In this document: positions 7,651 to 17,031 of the stretch, in pieces
How positions within the stretch are numbered: position 1 is the first letter of the stretch
Layout: each line of letters opens with the position of its first letter
DNA from: Phycisphaeraceae bacterium
GTDB lineage: Bacteria > Planctomycetota > Phycisphaerae > Phycisphaerales > Phycisphaeraceae
Reading direction: 5' to 3'
Assembly: GCA_002686995.1 (NCBI GenBank)
Contig: NYZC01000319.1
Coordinates: 1-32,992, forward strand
DNA length: 32,992 nt
Notes under the pieces: model-generated
The model's input: only the letters and a program-made list of their open reading frames with translations
Told to the model about the DNA's origin: nothing
Databases searched by the model: none
Position numbers and translations under genes: made by a program

Positions 7651-9500
7651 GACTCGAGCCACTCGAACCGCGCGTCATGCTGTCCGCGACGACGGTTTCG
7701 GCAACCGCGCCGTCGGGCGAGACCGCCCTTTACGCCGAGGCGTTCGAGGAGAACGGTACGAAGGCGATCTCCGCGCACTCGGGACGCTGGGGGGTTCATC
7801 GCGGCCGTTACTTCGGCATCGGGCGCCGTCGTCCGGCGATCTCCGTGCTCGATCTCTCGCCGCAGCCCTTGCCCGAGGCGTTTCGTTTCGCCGCAACCGT
7901 CCGGCGTCTCGGAAGGTCCACCGGAGCCAGCGGGCTCGTGTTCGACTTCCGCAGCCCCGCGGATTTCAAGGTCGCCGGGCCAACGGGTCGCGGTCACTGG
8001 GTGATCGGGAGCATGGTCGACGGCGCGTTCGAAGTCGAAGCCGAGGCGTCGGATCGGACGAACCCGCGACACGTCGAGATCGTCGTCGACGGCGCCGAAG
8101 TCCGTCTCGAGTTGAACGGCGTCTCTCGAATCGCGCACCACTTCGATGCGCCGGTGCACGGCGGCGCGCTCGGGCTCGCCGTGAGCCGTGGGGTCGCGTG
8201 GTTCGACGACCTTGCCGTGCATGGCACGTTCGATACCTCCGAATCAACGGCCGTCATCACGATCGGTCCCGGCGACGATCTGCGTGCCGCGATCGAATCG
8301 GCGGGGGACGGTACGACGATCATGCTGAGCGCAGGCACGCATCACCTGTCCGCGCAGGCGCCGTTCAACCAGGGCGCGATCATTGACAACGTTCGCGATC
8401 TCACCATCACCGGGCAGGGATGGGCGGACACGAAGGTCAAGCTCGCCCCGGACGTGCACTTCGGCTTCTACATGGGCAGCAACGTCGAGCGCCTCACGAT
8501 CGAAAGGCTCCACATCGAAGGCACGACGCCACTTGCCGTCAACACGCATGGCATCGGGAACTTTTCCGGCACGAGCAACGTGCGCCACGTCACGTTCACC
8601 GAGTTGAAGGTGAGCGACATCGCCATCGGAATCGCCCTCGACACGTTTGATGGCGGCGTCTACGACGGCGTGACCGTCACCCACAACCTCATCACGGACA
8701 CGCAAGGCACCGACGCGGGCTGGGGCTACGGCGTCGAGATGACCAACGCCCGCAACGTGGTCGTGGCCCACAACACGATCGAGAACGCCACGCGCCATTC
8801 GATCTACGTGGCGCGCTCGGCTCCGGGCGCGAACATCCTTATCGAGCGGAATCGAATCCTCGAGCACGATCGCGACGGCATTCAGCCGCGCTGGTTCGCC
8901 GCCGCGATATCGATCAGCCGGGCCAGCAGCGTGAAGGTCGCGCACAACGTGCTGTTGAACCCGCGCGCGATCGGCATCAGTATCGAGCGGGACGACATCC
9001 TCGGGCGACCCGTCACCGACATCACGCTTCTGAACAACCACATACTGAACGCCTGGTACGTCGGGATCTGGGTGACGACCGGACAGACGCACACGGCGCT
9101 GGGCAACCGGGTCGTCCCGCGTACCGTGAACGCCACCCCCAACCCGCAGTGGCACGAGCCGGTCAGCTTCTTCGACTTCCCTCGCGGCGTCGCGACATCA
9201 AGCGGTCTTGCTGCGCCGCTGGCGCGATGGGAAGACCTGGATGACGTCGCCGAGGTGAACGGAAAGGTCTACACGTTGCGGAACGGCGTGGTCGACGAGA
9301 TCGTGCCCTATGCCTGGACGTTTCGAACCGCGGTGACGCAGTGGACCGACGCGACCGGCCTCATCGGCCTGCAGCCCGCACCAGGCCAGACCGGAACGCT
9401 CGTCCTGAAGCGGGGTTTCGGCGTTTACCGGCTCGACACGACCGCCTGGACGCTGCAGCTGATGTGCTCGGGCTGCATCGTCAGCGATCCAGGTCCGTGA
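7647..9500 (+). CDS. LEPR-motif secreted protein with parallel beta-helix
   Basis: The protein starts MRLEPLEPRVMLSATT, the N-terminal LEPR-type motif found on many planctomycete surface proteins, so it is probably exported. Residues about 28-195 look like a concanavalin-type beta-sandwich (AFEENGTKAISAHSGRWGV, GVAWFDDLAVHG). Residues about 205-490 form a right-handed parallel beta-helix with recurring units such as NVRDLTITGQGW, NVERLTIERLHIEG, NVVVAHNTIENATRHS and DITLLNNHILN. Proteins of this fold often act on polysaccharides, but no catalytic residues can be assigned. The stop of the upstream gene overlaps this start (ATGA, 7647-7650), suggesting coupled translation. The motif usually follows a short basic leader, which is almost absent here. 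The gene is convergent with the next one, 25 bp away. Confidence 0.82.
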   Translation: MRLEPLEPRVMLSATTVSATAPSGETALYAEAFEENGTKAISAHSGRWGVHRGRYFGIGRRRPAISVLDLSPQPLPEAFRFAATVRRLGRSTGASGLVFDFRSPADFKVAGPTGRGHWVIGSMVDGAFEVEAEASDRTNPRHVEIVVDGAEVRLELNGVSRIAHHFDAPVHGGALGLAVSRGVAWFDDLAVHGTFDTSESTAVITIGPGDDLRAAIESAGDGTTIMLSAGTHHLSAQAPFNQGAIIDNVRDLTITGQGWADTKVKLAPDVHFGFYMGSNVERLTIERLHIEGTTPLAVNTHGIGNFSGTSNVRHVTFTELKVSDIAIGIALDTFDGGVYDGVTVTHNLITDTQGTDAGWGYGVEMTNARNVVVAHNTIENATRHSIYVARSAPGANILIERNRILEHDRDGIQPRWFAAAISISRASSVKVAHNVLLNPRAIGISIERDDILGRPVTDITLLNNHILNAWYVGIWVTTGQTHTALGNRVVPRTVNATPNPQWHEPVSFFDFPRGVATSSGLAAPLARWEDLDDVAEVNGKVYTLRNGVVDEIVPYAWTFRTAVTQWTDATGLIGLQPAPGQTGTLVLKRGFGVYRLDTTAWTLQLMCSGCIVSDPGP

Positions 9501-9525
9501 GCAATCATGCGCGTGGCGGTCGTAT

Positions 9526-11928
9526 TCAATCGGGCGCGCACAGCTCGCGCAAACGCAGGATGTGCTGCGCAAGCATCCACCGATTGCGATCGAACCGATC
9601 GTCCGGCCAGCCCGTGTCGTAGACGCGCCGCTCCTTGAGCACCTTCGTCACCGCGGCGAGGTCGACCGAGTCGAGGATTGCCTCCAGGTCGGATTCCGCC
9701 CGGTCCGCCGCGTCGCCGTGACCGAGGGCACGGGCCTTGTCGATCCAGCGCTGCAGCGTGTAGACGTAGCGCCCGTCGTCGATACCCTCGCGCACGCCCT
9801 CGTACAGCGTCACCGGCAGCACGCTCGCGTCGTCGTCGGTGTGGTTGCCGAAGTCCATCAGCGTCGTGTCGAGGTAATTCTCCGGATCACCGCTGCAGGC
9901 CTCGAACGTCCACGGCATCAGCCCCCGGTAGCCTCCGCGCCATAGCCAGAATCCATAGGTGATCCGCGCGCCCGCCACCGGCGTGTGGTCGTTGTCTCCG
10001 CCCGACACGTGGTTAGGGTAGAGCCACTGCACCACGCCCCGCTTCCGGTCGACCTCCACCTCGTCGGGCGAGAGGCTCGGCCAGAAGTTGCACCAGAAGT
10101 CGGCGTAGGGCTTCATCGGCGCGAAGGCCTCCTCCGCGGGATCGGCCGTCACATAGATGCGCACGTCCGGCACCTTCCTGATCGCCTTGAACAGCGCGAC
10201 CATGAAGTCCATCGAGACCGGCGTGGAGCGCGTCGGCTCGTCGATGGGGTAGTACAGCAGTTCGGGAAGGCCGCGCAGCCGGCGCTCGGCTTCGAAGGCC
10301 GTCACCATGCCCGTCACGTCCTCGAAGAACGCCGGCGGCGGCATTTGGATCCCCTTGATGTGGCTGGGGATCTGCTTGCCATCCATGTGATGCTCGTAGA
10401 GATCGCGCAGCGGGTTGGTGAACTGAACGACGACCGGCTTCTCGGTATCGAGGCCGTGGCGGCGCGCCAGGTCGAGGCGCGCCTGCAGCGTGTCGAAGTT
10501 CGCGATCCAGGTGTCGCCCGCTTTGCGGACGCTCTTGCTGTCGATGCTGTTGAGAAAGGACGCGTAGCCGTGGGCGGCCATGCTGGCCATGTCGTTCTCG
10601 ATCTTGCGCGCCCACCAGCGTCGCGAGAAATCGTCGGGCGCGTCGCGCACGAAGAAGTCGCGGTACCGGTAGTAGGTGCTGTAGATGATCGAGGGATCCT
10701 TCTGCAGCTTGATCGGCAGCACGCGCAGCACGAGGGGCAGTTCGGTCGCCGCCTGCCCGTCCAATCGCAGCTCCACCCGGCCCCGGTAGGTGCCCGAGGC
10801 CGCGAAGGGCCCGACCCGGACCGTCATCCAGGCGCGGAAGTTCTCGCCGGCGGTCAGCGGCTGCGGCCGTTCGAAACGTGGCAGAACGTCCGGTGCCCGG
10901 TAGTACTCGCCGAACATGCCGTAGCCGGGCTTGACCCACTTGTACTGCACGAAGCGCCGCTCGACGTCCGACGACGGGATCACGTCGTCGTTCTCCGATA
11001 CCAGGTCGCTCACTATGATCTCGGCCGTCGCGAAATCGCGCAGCGGCATCACGGTGAAGGTGAGCGGTTCGTACTCGTCCGGCGATGCGAAGGTCTCGAG
11101 CACGCGATCGAAGTCCGCCCGGCGCGGGACCGTGTTGGGCCAGACGTTGGCGATCCAGGGCCGCCGGTGGACGACGAAGCCTCGCGCCTTCTCCTGCGCC
11201 GTGTACGTCGGCGGGGGCGTCGCGTCCACGTGCGGCACGTGCTTCCACTTCTTCGAACCGAGTCGTCCCGGGTTGGCTCCCGCGAGGACGCGGTCAGGCA
11301 GCAGGTGGATGATCTGCTCGAGCTTCGGGACCTCGTTCGCTTCGAAACCCGGCCATGCCGTCATCGGCACGACGACCAGGGCGTTCAGCCCCCACTTGCT
11401 GCGAGTGAAGATGGACAGGTCGAGGTGCCCGTCGCTCGACGCCTCTCCGTCGAGTCGCAACGCCCGGCAGCGGGTCTCGCCGTAACCGGTCGCCGTGGCA
11501 GAGTGCGTACCGTTCGTGATCCGAACGTCCCAGATCTGGGCCCGGTCCTTGCGCTCACCGGTCCCGGGACCGACCATGATCCAGACGCGGTATCGCCCCG
11601 CGGGCGCGTCGATGCGCAGCGTGGCCGCGCCGCGGCTCTCGACGCGGTCCTGGCGCAGTTCGTTCGTGTAGACGTCCTTCTGAAACGAGGTGTCGGGTCG
11701 CGGTCGATCGAAGGCGGCGAGGCCCGTGGTGTCGAGCCAGCCGACGTTCGCGTCCTTGCCGTATGAGGTTTCGGGCGTCACCTGGGTGAAGCCCGACATG
11801 ACGGCGGAGTCGGCCGCGCCGAAGTCGACGCGGACGATGTCCGCGCCGGCAGCGACCGCGACGAGCCCGAGCAGGCAGGTCGACGCAGGAACCAGATGGT
11901 GTTCCCGGCTCAGTGTTGGGTTAACCAT
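9526..11928 (-). CDS. Secreted GH123-like / DUF4091 protein, paralogue A
   Basis: This is an 800-residue secreted protein. A hydrophobic signal segment (about 12-29, ending AAGA) is followed by a malectin- or CBM-like beta-sandwich (VRVDFGAADSAVMSGFTQVTPETSY, about 30-190). Next come an immunoglobulin-like domain (about 255-415) and a C-terminal barrel of the DUF4091/GH123 type (about 420-760). The adjacent acidic pair in LLYYPIDEPT (D563, E564) fits the Asp-Glu pair used by GH123 N-acetylgalactosaminidases in substrate-assisted catalysis; activity on N-acetylhexosamines is inference. The C-terminal stretch HTDDDASVLP..YEGVREGIDDGRY is typical of DUF4091. It is a close relative of the protein at 17071-19377. 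A palindromic element lies about 40 bp upstream. Confidence 0.85.
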   Translation of the reverse strand: MVNPTLSREHHLVPASTCLLGLVAVAAGADIVRVDFGAADSAVMSGFTQVTPETSYGKDANVGWLDTTGLAAFDRPRPDTSFQKDVYTNELRQDRVESRGAATLRIDAPAGRYRVWIMVGPGTGERKDRAQIWDVRITNGTHSATATGYGETRCRALRLDGEASSDGHLDLSIFTRSKWGLNALVVVPMTAWPGFEANEVPKLEQIIHLLPDRVLAGANPGRLGSKKWKHVPHVDATPPPTYTAQEKARGFVVHRRPWIANVWPNTVPRRADFDRVLETFASPDEYEPLTFTVMPLRDFATAEIIVSDLVSENDDVIPSSDVERRFVQYKWVKPGYGMFGEYYRAPDVLPRFERPQPLTAGENFRAWMTVRVGPFAASGTYRGRVELRLDGQAATELPLVLRVLPIKLQKDPSIIYSTYYRYRDFFVRDAPDDFSRRWWARKIENDMASMAAHGYASFLNSIDSKSVRKAGDTWIANFDTLQARLDLARRHGLDTEKPVVVQFTNPLRDLYEHHMDGKQIPSHIKGIQMPPPAFFEDVTGMVTAFEAERRLRGLPELLYYPIDEPTRSTPVSMDFMVALFKAIRKVPDVRIYVTADPAEEAFAPMKPYADFWCNFWPSLSPDEVEVDRKRGVVQWLYPNHVSGGDNDHTPVAGARITYGFWLWRGGYRGLMPWTFEACSGDPENYLDTTLMDFGNHTDDDASVLPVTLYEGVREGIDDGRYVYTLQRWIDKARALGHGDAADRAESDLEAILDSVDLAAVTKVLKERRVYDTGWPDDRFDRNRWMLAQHILRLRELCAPD

Positions 11929-11965
11929 TGATCGGATCGGCGCGGAATTCGTATGGGAAGTCCAA

Positions 11966-11993
11966 CCCTCCGGGCCGAGACGGCCCGGCTCGG
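11966..11993 (-). repeat. GC-rich palindromic element, copy 2
   Basis: On the minus strand this reads CCGAG-CCGGGCCG-TCT-CGGCCCGG, with stem arms at 11970-11977 and 11981-11988 and a three-base loop. The same stem occurs at 6531-6560 and 17032-17060. It lies in the gap between the prepilin-like gene and paralogue A, in the orientation of paralogue A. Confidence 0.75.
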
Positions 11994-12015
11994 CGATAGC
12001 CGTGCAATTGGGCCC

Positions 12016-12855
12016 TTATTCGTCGGGGAACCACCAGATGAACGAGCCGTCGTCGGGTGGCAAACCGTCCCAGTACCAGGCGACGTGGCCGTCGCAGAAG
12101 ACGGTGTTGTATCCCTCGTCGTGAATGCCCGGGCGAGCCTCGTTGAGGCCGCTCTGGGCCCTGACATACCCGGTGTGGTTGCCCCAAGGCCGGTCGGGAT
12201 CCGGCGGAATCGCGCCGTGGGTGAAATCGGCGAAGCCGGTTGCCAGGTCGTTCGTGACATCGCCGCCGCGCACCTGCCAGAAGATCCACTGGTCGTGTTC
12301 GCTGTAACCCGGGACCAGGCCCACGGCGTAGGAGGGAGCTTCGCCGAGCATGACCGTGGCCGAGGGCTGGGGCACGTTCATGGCCAGGATCTTGCGCGGC
12401 GAGCCGTCGGAATTCGACGTGAGGGGAAAGGTCGTCTCGCTGGCGACCCAGACGTTGATGGCGTGGCTGCGCTCGTTCGCCTCGGCGGGGGCGGTGGGGC
12501 ACAGGAACGCCTTGTTCTGCCGCCACGCCCTGCGGATCGAGGCCAGTTCGGGCCGGCTCCGCGGCGGTTCGTCCTCGCCGAGATAGGGCCCGATCCGAAT
12601 GTCCCATGTGTTGCCGCGGTCCCCCCAGATTGCCGGCGGGTAGTGGCCATTCTCGTCCCCGCTGTAGACCTGCATGGCCACGCCCTGGCCCTTGGCGTTG
12701 CTCATGCACATGATGCGCCTGGCCTGCTCGCGCGCGCGCTTCACCGTCGGCATCAGCAGGGCGATCAGCAGGGCGATGATCGAAATGACGACGAGCAGCT
12801 CGATGAGGGTGAACGCCCGCGCAAAGAGATGCCCTCCCTGGTCAAGGGAGGGCAT
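12016..12855 (-). CDS. Prepilin-like protein with H-X9-DG domain
   Basis: This belongs to the large planctomycete/verrucomicrobial family of prepilin-type proteins (DUF1559-related). The leader [14 protein letters not shown] precedes [20 protein letters not shown], with the conserved Glu at position 5 after the expected cleavage site. The residue before cleavage is Ala14 rather than the usual Gly. The C-terminal motif fits H-X9-DG exactly (H245, then nine residues, then DG, in [16 protein letters not shown]). The protein is probably processed by a prepilin peptidase such as that at 2384-3889 and placed in a pseudopilus or at the surface. The start at 12855 is chosen over 12936 because the upstream residues are not typical of a leader. 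That ATG lies in a 12-bp hairpin arm. Confidence 0.88.
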   Translation of the reverse strand: MPSLDQGGHLFARAFTLIELLVVISIIALLIALLMPTVKRAREQARRIMCMSNAKGQGVAMQVYSGDENGHYPPAIWGDRGNTWDIRIGPYLGEDEPPRSRPELASIRRAWRQNKAFLCPTAPAEANERSHAINVWVASETTFPLTSNSDGSPRKILAMNVPQPSATVMLGEAPSYAVGLVPGYSEHDQWIFWQVRGGDVTNDLATGFADFTHGAIPPDPDRPWGNHTGYVRAQSGLNEARPGIHDEGYNTVFCDGHVAWYWDGLPPDDGSFIWWFPDE

Positions 12856-12856
12856 C
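12828..12856 (-). promoter_or_regulatory. Hairpin covering the start codon of the prepilin-like gene
   Basis: GATGCCCTCCCT (12828-12839) and its exact reverse complement (12845-12856) flank a five-base loop. The ATG at 12855-12853 lies in the first arm of the transcript, so the hairpin could hide the start from ribosomes. No good Shine-Dalgarno sequence is visible upstream. The alternative is a short repeat that happens to sit in the leader-coding part, giving the unusual residues SLDQGGH. Confidence 0.45.
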
Positions 12857-12984
12857 TTCGAGTTCACTTCGGCGCACGCTCCATCCCGCCTTCCGCCGCG
12901 TCCTCGTCGCGCCGGCCCAGTGGGAAGAGCGTGCATTGCGATATCCAGTCTAGCAGCCGGTCTGGTTACAGATCATAGTCCGTC

Positions 12985-13797
12985 TCAACGACGGCGCCGC
13001 AGCGCCAGCAGGCCGCCGAGCGTCATCAGGCCCAGCGTCGCCGGCTCCGGGATGACCTGGGCCAGGACGTTGTCGATGTACAGGATGCCGGGGGAATCTG
13101 ACACCTTCCAGGTATAGCCGACGATCTGCTGAATCCCGGGGAAGTTGCTCTGCGTCAGATCGGCGACGACGCTGTTACCACCGACCGAAACTGTCATGGA
13201 GTCGCTGCCCACCACGTAGGTGAGCTTGTACTCCTCCCAATTGCCGTAGTTGGGGACGAGACCCGTGTCGAATCCTGACCCGGCAACGTTCTCCGGTCCG
13301 ACGCGGATGTTGTCATCGGGCCAACCGGGCAGGTCGTCCCTCGTCAACTGGCTTAGTAACGTCGCGGTAAACGCGATGTAGTCGCCGATCACCTCCCTGA
13401 AGTTGAACTCGAGGCCGTTATTGACGCTCCCGTCGTACCACGTCTGCCACGACAGCTCGAGGATCTCGCCCGCAGTGACGGGTCGGGTGAAAGCCATTGA
13501 CGCGCTGATGTTGGGGCAGCAACCGGTAGCCTCTCGGAAGATGTGACCCTTGCCCGTGCCGGCGAAGGCGTTGGGGCCGACGCCGTCCGAGTTCTCCACT
13601 ATGTCGCCTTGCCCCTGGAACAGAGGCTCGTCCCAATCGCCGATGGTGGTGCTGGGATTGTGGAAGTCACTGATGTTGCCGATACCGGTGCGGCCCTCGA
13701 AGTCCTCGGAACCTACCACCTCGAACGCGGCAAAGGCCACCGAACCGCCGAGGCAGAAGGCCAGCGCCATGGTCAGCGTTGCGATGCGTGCATTCAT
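12985..13797 (-). CDS. PEP-CTERM sorting domain protein
   Basis: This is an exported protein of 270 residues. An N-terminal signal peptide (ARIATLTMALAFCLGGSVAFA) is followed by a beta-rich body and the C-terminal sorting tail VIPEPATLGLMTLGGLLALRRRR, comprising the PEP motif, a hydrophobic stretch and a basic end. Such tails are recognised by an exosortase, which is not in this window. The body (EDFEGRTGIGN..., about 24-245) looks like a lectin-type beta-sandwich: an EDFEG start and a YIDNVLAQ strand near the end are common in concanavalin-like extracellular domains. AAAAGGAGA gives a good ribosome binding site 5-8 bp before the ATG. Its ligand is unknown. It heads the leftward set of the cluster. 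Confidence 0.88.
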   Translation of the reverse strand: MNARIATLTMALAFCLGGSVAFAAFEVVGSEDFEGRTGIGNISDFHNPSTTIGDWDEPLFQGQGDIVENSDGVGPNAFAGTGKGHIFREATGCCPNISASMAFTRPVTAGEILELSWQTWYDGSVNNGLEFNFREVIGDYIAFTATLLSQLTRDDLPGWPDDNIRVGPENVAGSGFDTGLVPNYGNWEEYKLTYVVGSDSMTVSVGGNSVVADLTQSNFPGIQQIVGYTWKVSDSPGILYIDNVLAQVIPEPATLGLMTLGGLLALRRRR

Positions 13798-13971
13798 CGT
13801 TGTCTCCTTTTCTCTTTCGATATGCTCGCGTCACGCCACGAGCATGTGACTCGAAAACTCCCAGGTTACGCCGCGCGCCACGATGGAGCGCGGAATTTCG
13901 TTTGCAGTTACAAGCGGTCTCCCATGCATTGACAGGCATGCCAGATGCCACCTATTTGTATTATGACCCTG
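13798..13971. promoter_or_regulatory. Divergent intergenic region of the carbohydrate cluster
   Basis: This 174-bp gap separates the leftward PEP-CTERM gene from the rightward SGNH-hydrolase gene and must hold promoters for both. For the rightward side, TTGACA at 13929-13934 is followed after 18 bp by TATTTG at 13953-13958. That would start transcription only a few bases before the ATG at 13972 and give a nearly leaderless message. No clear operator was identified. Confidence 0.4.
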
Positions 13972-16900
13972 ATGTCAGCCCCGTCAAGACGGTTTTCGCA
14001 CCTCCAGGCGGCCCTCGTCGCTCTCCTGGCGCTTCCCTGCCTTCCCGCAACCGCCGCTCCTCCCGGGTCCGAGCCGGTCCGCCACCTCGACGCCTTCGCC
14101 CGGGCGGGTCGCTGGACTACCGGAGAACTGGAGGTCTCCGCCGCGAAGGAGCCTCTCGCGGATGGTCGGCCGACGCTCCACGTACGGATCGACATCGACC
14201 ACCAGGGCCCGCCACCGCACCCGATCGGCTGGCCGCGCATGTACCTGCAGATCGCGGGCGAGGAGAAGGGATGGGAGGCGTTCGAACGCTTCGAGTTTCA
14301 GGTCCTGGGGCGCACGACGCACCCGAAGAAGGGCATGCCGTTCATCCTGACCATCATGTGCCCGGACAAGGACACGGGCGCGTCACTGGAAGTGAAGGTC
14401 GAGAAGCCCGACACGTGGGTCCCGGTTTCGGTCCCCATCAAGTCGATCGCCGACCTCGGGCGTCTCGGTTCTCTGCTCTTCTACATCGGTGAGAAGCATT
14501 ACGACCACGGCGAGCACGCCGAGTTCTTCATCGGCGGCTTCCGCCTCGTCGGCGGCACCGCCCGGCCCCATGCGCCTGCCGTCACATTCACGAAGCTCGA
14601 CCCGGATCTGCTTGACGACATGGACAGGGTCAAAGGCTGGAACGTCCTGAAGGACGCGAAGACCCGCCCCGCCGACTCGAAGGCCCAGGGACGCGGCGCG
14701 ATGCATGTCGATTTCCCCGGGCGCGTCCGCAAGAAGCTGCGCCGTCGTCCACTTACCCAGCGCCTGTCCTGGAACGACTACGAAGGCATCTCTTTCCAAG
14801 TGAAGGGTGACGGCTCCGACTCCTGGGGTTGCCTGGCCATCCAGGGCTGGGCCGGGCGCCTCTCTTACGTGCACTACTTCCCGCTGGCGAGCGCGCAGTG
14901 GCACCAGGTCACCGTGCCGTGGCATCGGTTCAGTCCCCAGGGTCAGTTCCTGCCCATCGGCGTCCCCGGCGGCCTGCCGCCCAGCGGCATCGATACGATC
15001 GAGCTGGGCGACCGCTGGACGTGGGGGGCCGACAACGAAGCGCTGGCGCCTTACGCCTACGACATCGACGAGATTCGTCTCGCGCCGAAGGCGGGCAAGG
15101 CGCCGCCCCCACGCAAGCCGCGGCCGATCGACCAGGTGCTGAAGCTGCTCCGGACCCGCCGACCGGTCGTCATCGCCTGCGCCGGTGATTCGATCACGGC
15201 GGGCGCAGCGCTTGCCGATCCCGCGGCGCAGCGCTACCCGGCGCAGCTTCAGAAGATGCTCCGGCAGCGCCTCGGCAACGAGACGGTGACGGTCCGTGGC
15301 CTCGGGGTAGGGGGCGCCCGCTCGACCGACGGGCGGGCGTGGGTGGAGCGCGACCTGGCGCGGAAGGCCCCTGACCTGGTCACGATCCTCTACGGCTACA
15401 ACGACAAGAAGAACAGCACCGCGTCGTACTTCGGCCACTCGATCGAGGACTACGTGGACCGGATCGCGCGGGTGACGAAGGGCCGAACCGCCGTCCTGCT
15501 GCTGACGACGATTCCCGGGAAGGACGCGGCGTACTTCATTGTCGACGACATGGCCGAGGCAGTGCGCGACGTCGCGGCACGACGCGGACTTGCCATGGTC
15601 GACCTCAACCGCATCTTCAAGGAGACGGCCGGGCCGGCGCAGATCAGCGCATACTTCGCCGACATGGCCCATCCCAACGAGAAGGGGCAGGCGCTGATCG
15701 CGCGGAGCATCGCCGACTTCCTGCTCGGCGATGACTCGGCCCGCGCGCCCGCCGTGGCGCCGACGCTGCGCGTGACGAAGACGGCGGCGACGACGCGGAT
15801 CCGGGCCCATCGAATCGTGAAGACCGACAAGCCGCCCGTCATCGACGGCCGTCTCGACGAGGCGATCTGGACGCGGGCCCTGCGTTTCGAGACCTTCAAG
15901 GCCCTGGAAGGCGGCGAGCAGGAGAGCCCGCCGACGACGGCGCTGCTCGCTTACGACGAGGACCATCTCTACGTCGCGTACTGGTGCGCCGAGCCGCACA
16001 TGGAGCGGCTGTCGGCTTCGGAGACGTCACACGACGGGCCGGTGTGGCGCGACGACTGCGCCGAGATCTTTCTGAACCCGTCGGGCGACCGTCACCTCTA
16101 CTACCAGGTCGTCGTGAACGCGGCGGGTGTCATGCGCGACGGGGCCTACGACGGTGGCCCGTACGCCCAGGACCTCGATTGGGAAAGCGGAACCGAAGTC
16201 GCGACCACGCGCGGGGACGACCACTGGACGATGGAGCTGAGGCTGCCGATCGACAGCCTCAGCCTTCCCGCCTCGGGTGAGCCGTGGACGTTCCAGCTCG
16301 GCCGCACGCGCTGCCCGGTGCCCCAGCACATGACAATGCTCGGCTCGCCCATGAAGCTGTACCACAACCCGGCGCTGTTCGACCGGCTCGAGGGCTTCGC
16401 CTTCGAAGACAGGCATGTCGGCTTCGTGGGCGCGTCGCTCGGAGAGCTCTATGAAGGCCGGAACATCGCGCGGGTCGAGCTGCGCAATCCGGGTTCGGTG
16501 CCGCAGGACGTGCGCGTCACCGTCGACCTCGAAGGAGAGGGTGAGGTTGGAGCGCTCGAGACCCGCGTGCCCGGAGAACGCGAGAGCGTGCTCGAGGTGC
16601 CGTGGAGGCTGAGCCGTGTGACCGAGCGGGTCGTCAGGCTCGACGTGCAATGCGGAGGAAGGCGCGTCGGTGGCGTACAGCGGCGTATCGCAGCAGTCCC
16701 GCCGCTTCTGGGGCGACCGCTGCGACGCACCTTCATCCGCAACGGCGAGCGCCGGCTGAATGTTGACGTTCCCGTGCACCTGGCCGAGGGCAGTCGTGGC
16801 GAGAACGTGACGCTGAACTGGTTACTACGACATCGCGACGGTGACGAGGTCGACCGCGGTCGGACGCGCGTGGTTTCCGACCGGGTGAAGGTTCAATGCC

Positions 16901-17025
16901 GGCCGCCGGAACCCGGGCGCTACACGCTCGACCTCGAGCTGGAGCTGTCGCGGCAATCGCGGACCACGGCGCGCGAGCCGCTGTGGCTGACCAGAGGTCC
17001 GTTCATGTCGAAGGAAGGTGGTTGA
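13972..17025 (+). CDS. Secreted SGNH-hydrolase with CBM-like modules (possible carbohydrate esterase)
   Basis: This is a 1017-residue modular secreted protein. The signal peptide runs to about residue 29 (LQAALVALLALPCLPATAA). Two carbohydrate-binding-type beta-sandwiches follow (about 45-200 and 210-385; WNDYEGISFQVKGDGSD). The SGNH/GDSL hydrolase domain (about 398-605) contains CAGDSITAG with nucleophile S407, GVGGARS, YGYNDKK and DMAHPNEKG with D564 and H567. A CBM9-type domain (about 611-817) starts KPPVIDGRLDEAIW and includes WRDDCAEIFLNPSGD. The last 200 residues are beta-rich and unassigned. SGNH domains in such contexts often remove acetyl or other acyl groups from polysaccharides; the exact bond is unknown. 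In-frame ATGs at 13945 and 13963 are alternative starts, and none has a Shine-Dalgarno sequence. Confidence 0.85.
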   Translation: MSAPSRRFSHLQAALVALLALPCLPATAAPPGSEPVRHLDAFARAGRWTTGELEVSAAKEPLADGRPTLHVRIDIDHQGPPPHPIGWPRMYLQIAGEEKGWEAFERFEFQVLGRTTHPKKGMPFILTIMCPDKDTGASLEVKVEKPDTWVPVSVPIKSIADLGRLGSLLFYIGEKHYDHGEHAEFFIGGFRLVGGTARPHAPAVTFTKLDPDLLDDMDRVKGWNVLKDAKTRPADSKAQGRGAMHVDFPGRVRKKLRRRPLTQRLSWNDYEGISFQVKGDGSDSWGCLAIQGWAGRLSYVHYFPLASAQWHQVTVPWHRFSPQGQFLPIGVPGGLPPSGIDTIELGDRWTWGADNEALAPYAYDIDEIRLAPKAGKAPPPRKPRPIDQVLKLLRTRRPVVIACAGDSITAGAALADPAAQRYPAQLQKMLRQRLGNETVTVRGLGVGGARSTDGRAWVERDLARKAPDLVTILYGYNDKKNSTASYFGHSIEDYVDRIARVTKGRTAVLLLTTIPGKDAAYFIVDDMAEAVRDVAARRGLAMVDLNRIFKETAGPAQISAYFADMAHPNEKGQALIARSIADFLLGDDSARAPAVAPTLRVTKTAATTRIRAHRIVKTDKPPVIDGRLDEAIWTRALRFETFKALEGGEQESPPTTALLAYDEDHLYVAYWCAEPHMERLSASETSHDGPVWRDDCAEIFLNPSGDRHLYYQVVVNAAGVMRDGAYDGGPYAQDLDWESGTEVATTRGDDHWTMELRLPIDSLSLPASGEPWTFQLGRTRCPVPQHMTMLGSPMKLYHNPALFDRLEGFAFEDRHVGFVGASLGELYEGRNIARVELRNPGSVPQDVRVTVDLEGEGEVGALETRVPGERESVLEVPWRLSRVTERVVRLDVQCGGRRVGGVQRRIAAVPPLLGRPLRRTFIRNGERRLNVDVPVHLAEGSRGENVTLNWLLRHRDGDEVDRGRTRVVSDRVKVQCRPPEPGRYTLDLELELSRQSRTTAREPLWLTRGPFMSKEGG

Positions 17026-17031
17026 TGATTG

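Noticed and set aside
9985-11766. 593-codon plus-strand open frame across DUF4091 paralogue A
   Set aside because: The minus-strand product aligns with paralogue B and has a signal peptide and domain motifs; the plus frame has valine/arginine-rich shadow composition.
12856-12936. Longer N-terminus for the prepilin-like protein (start at 12936)
   Set aside because: It would add 27 Arg/Gly-rich residues before the leader, untypical for a prepilin, and the ATG at 12855 gives a short leader of normal size.
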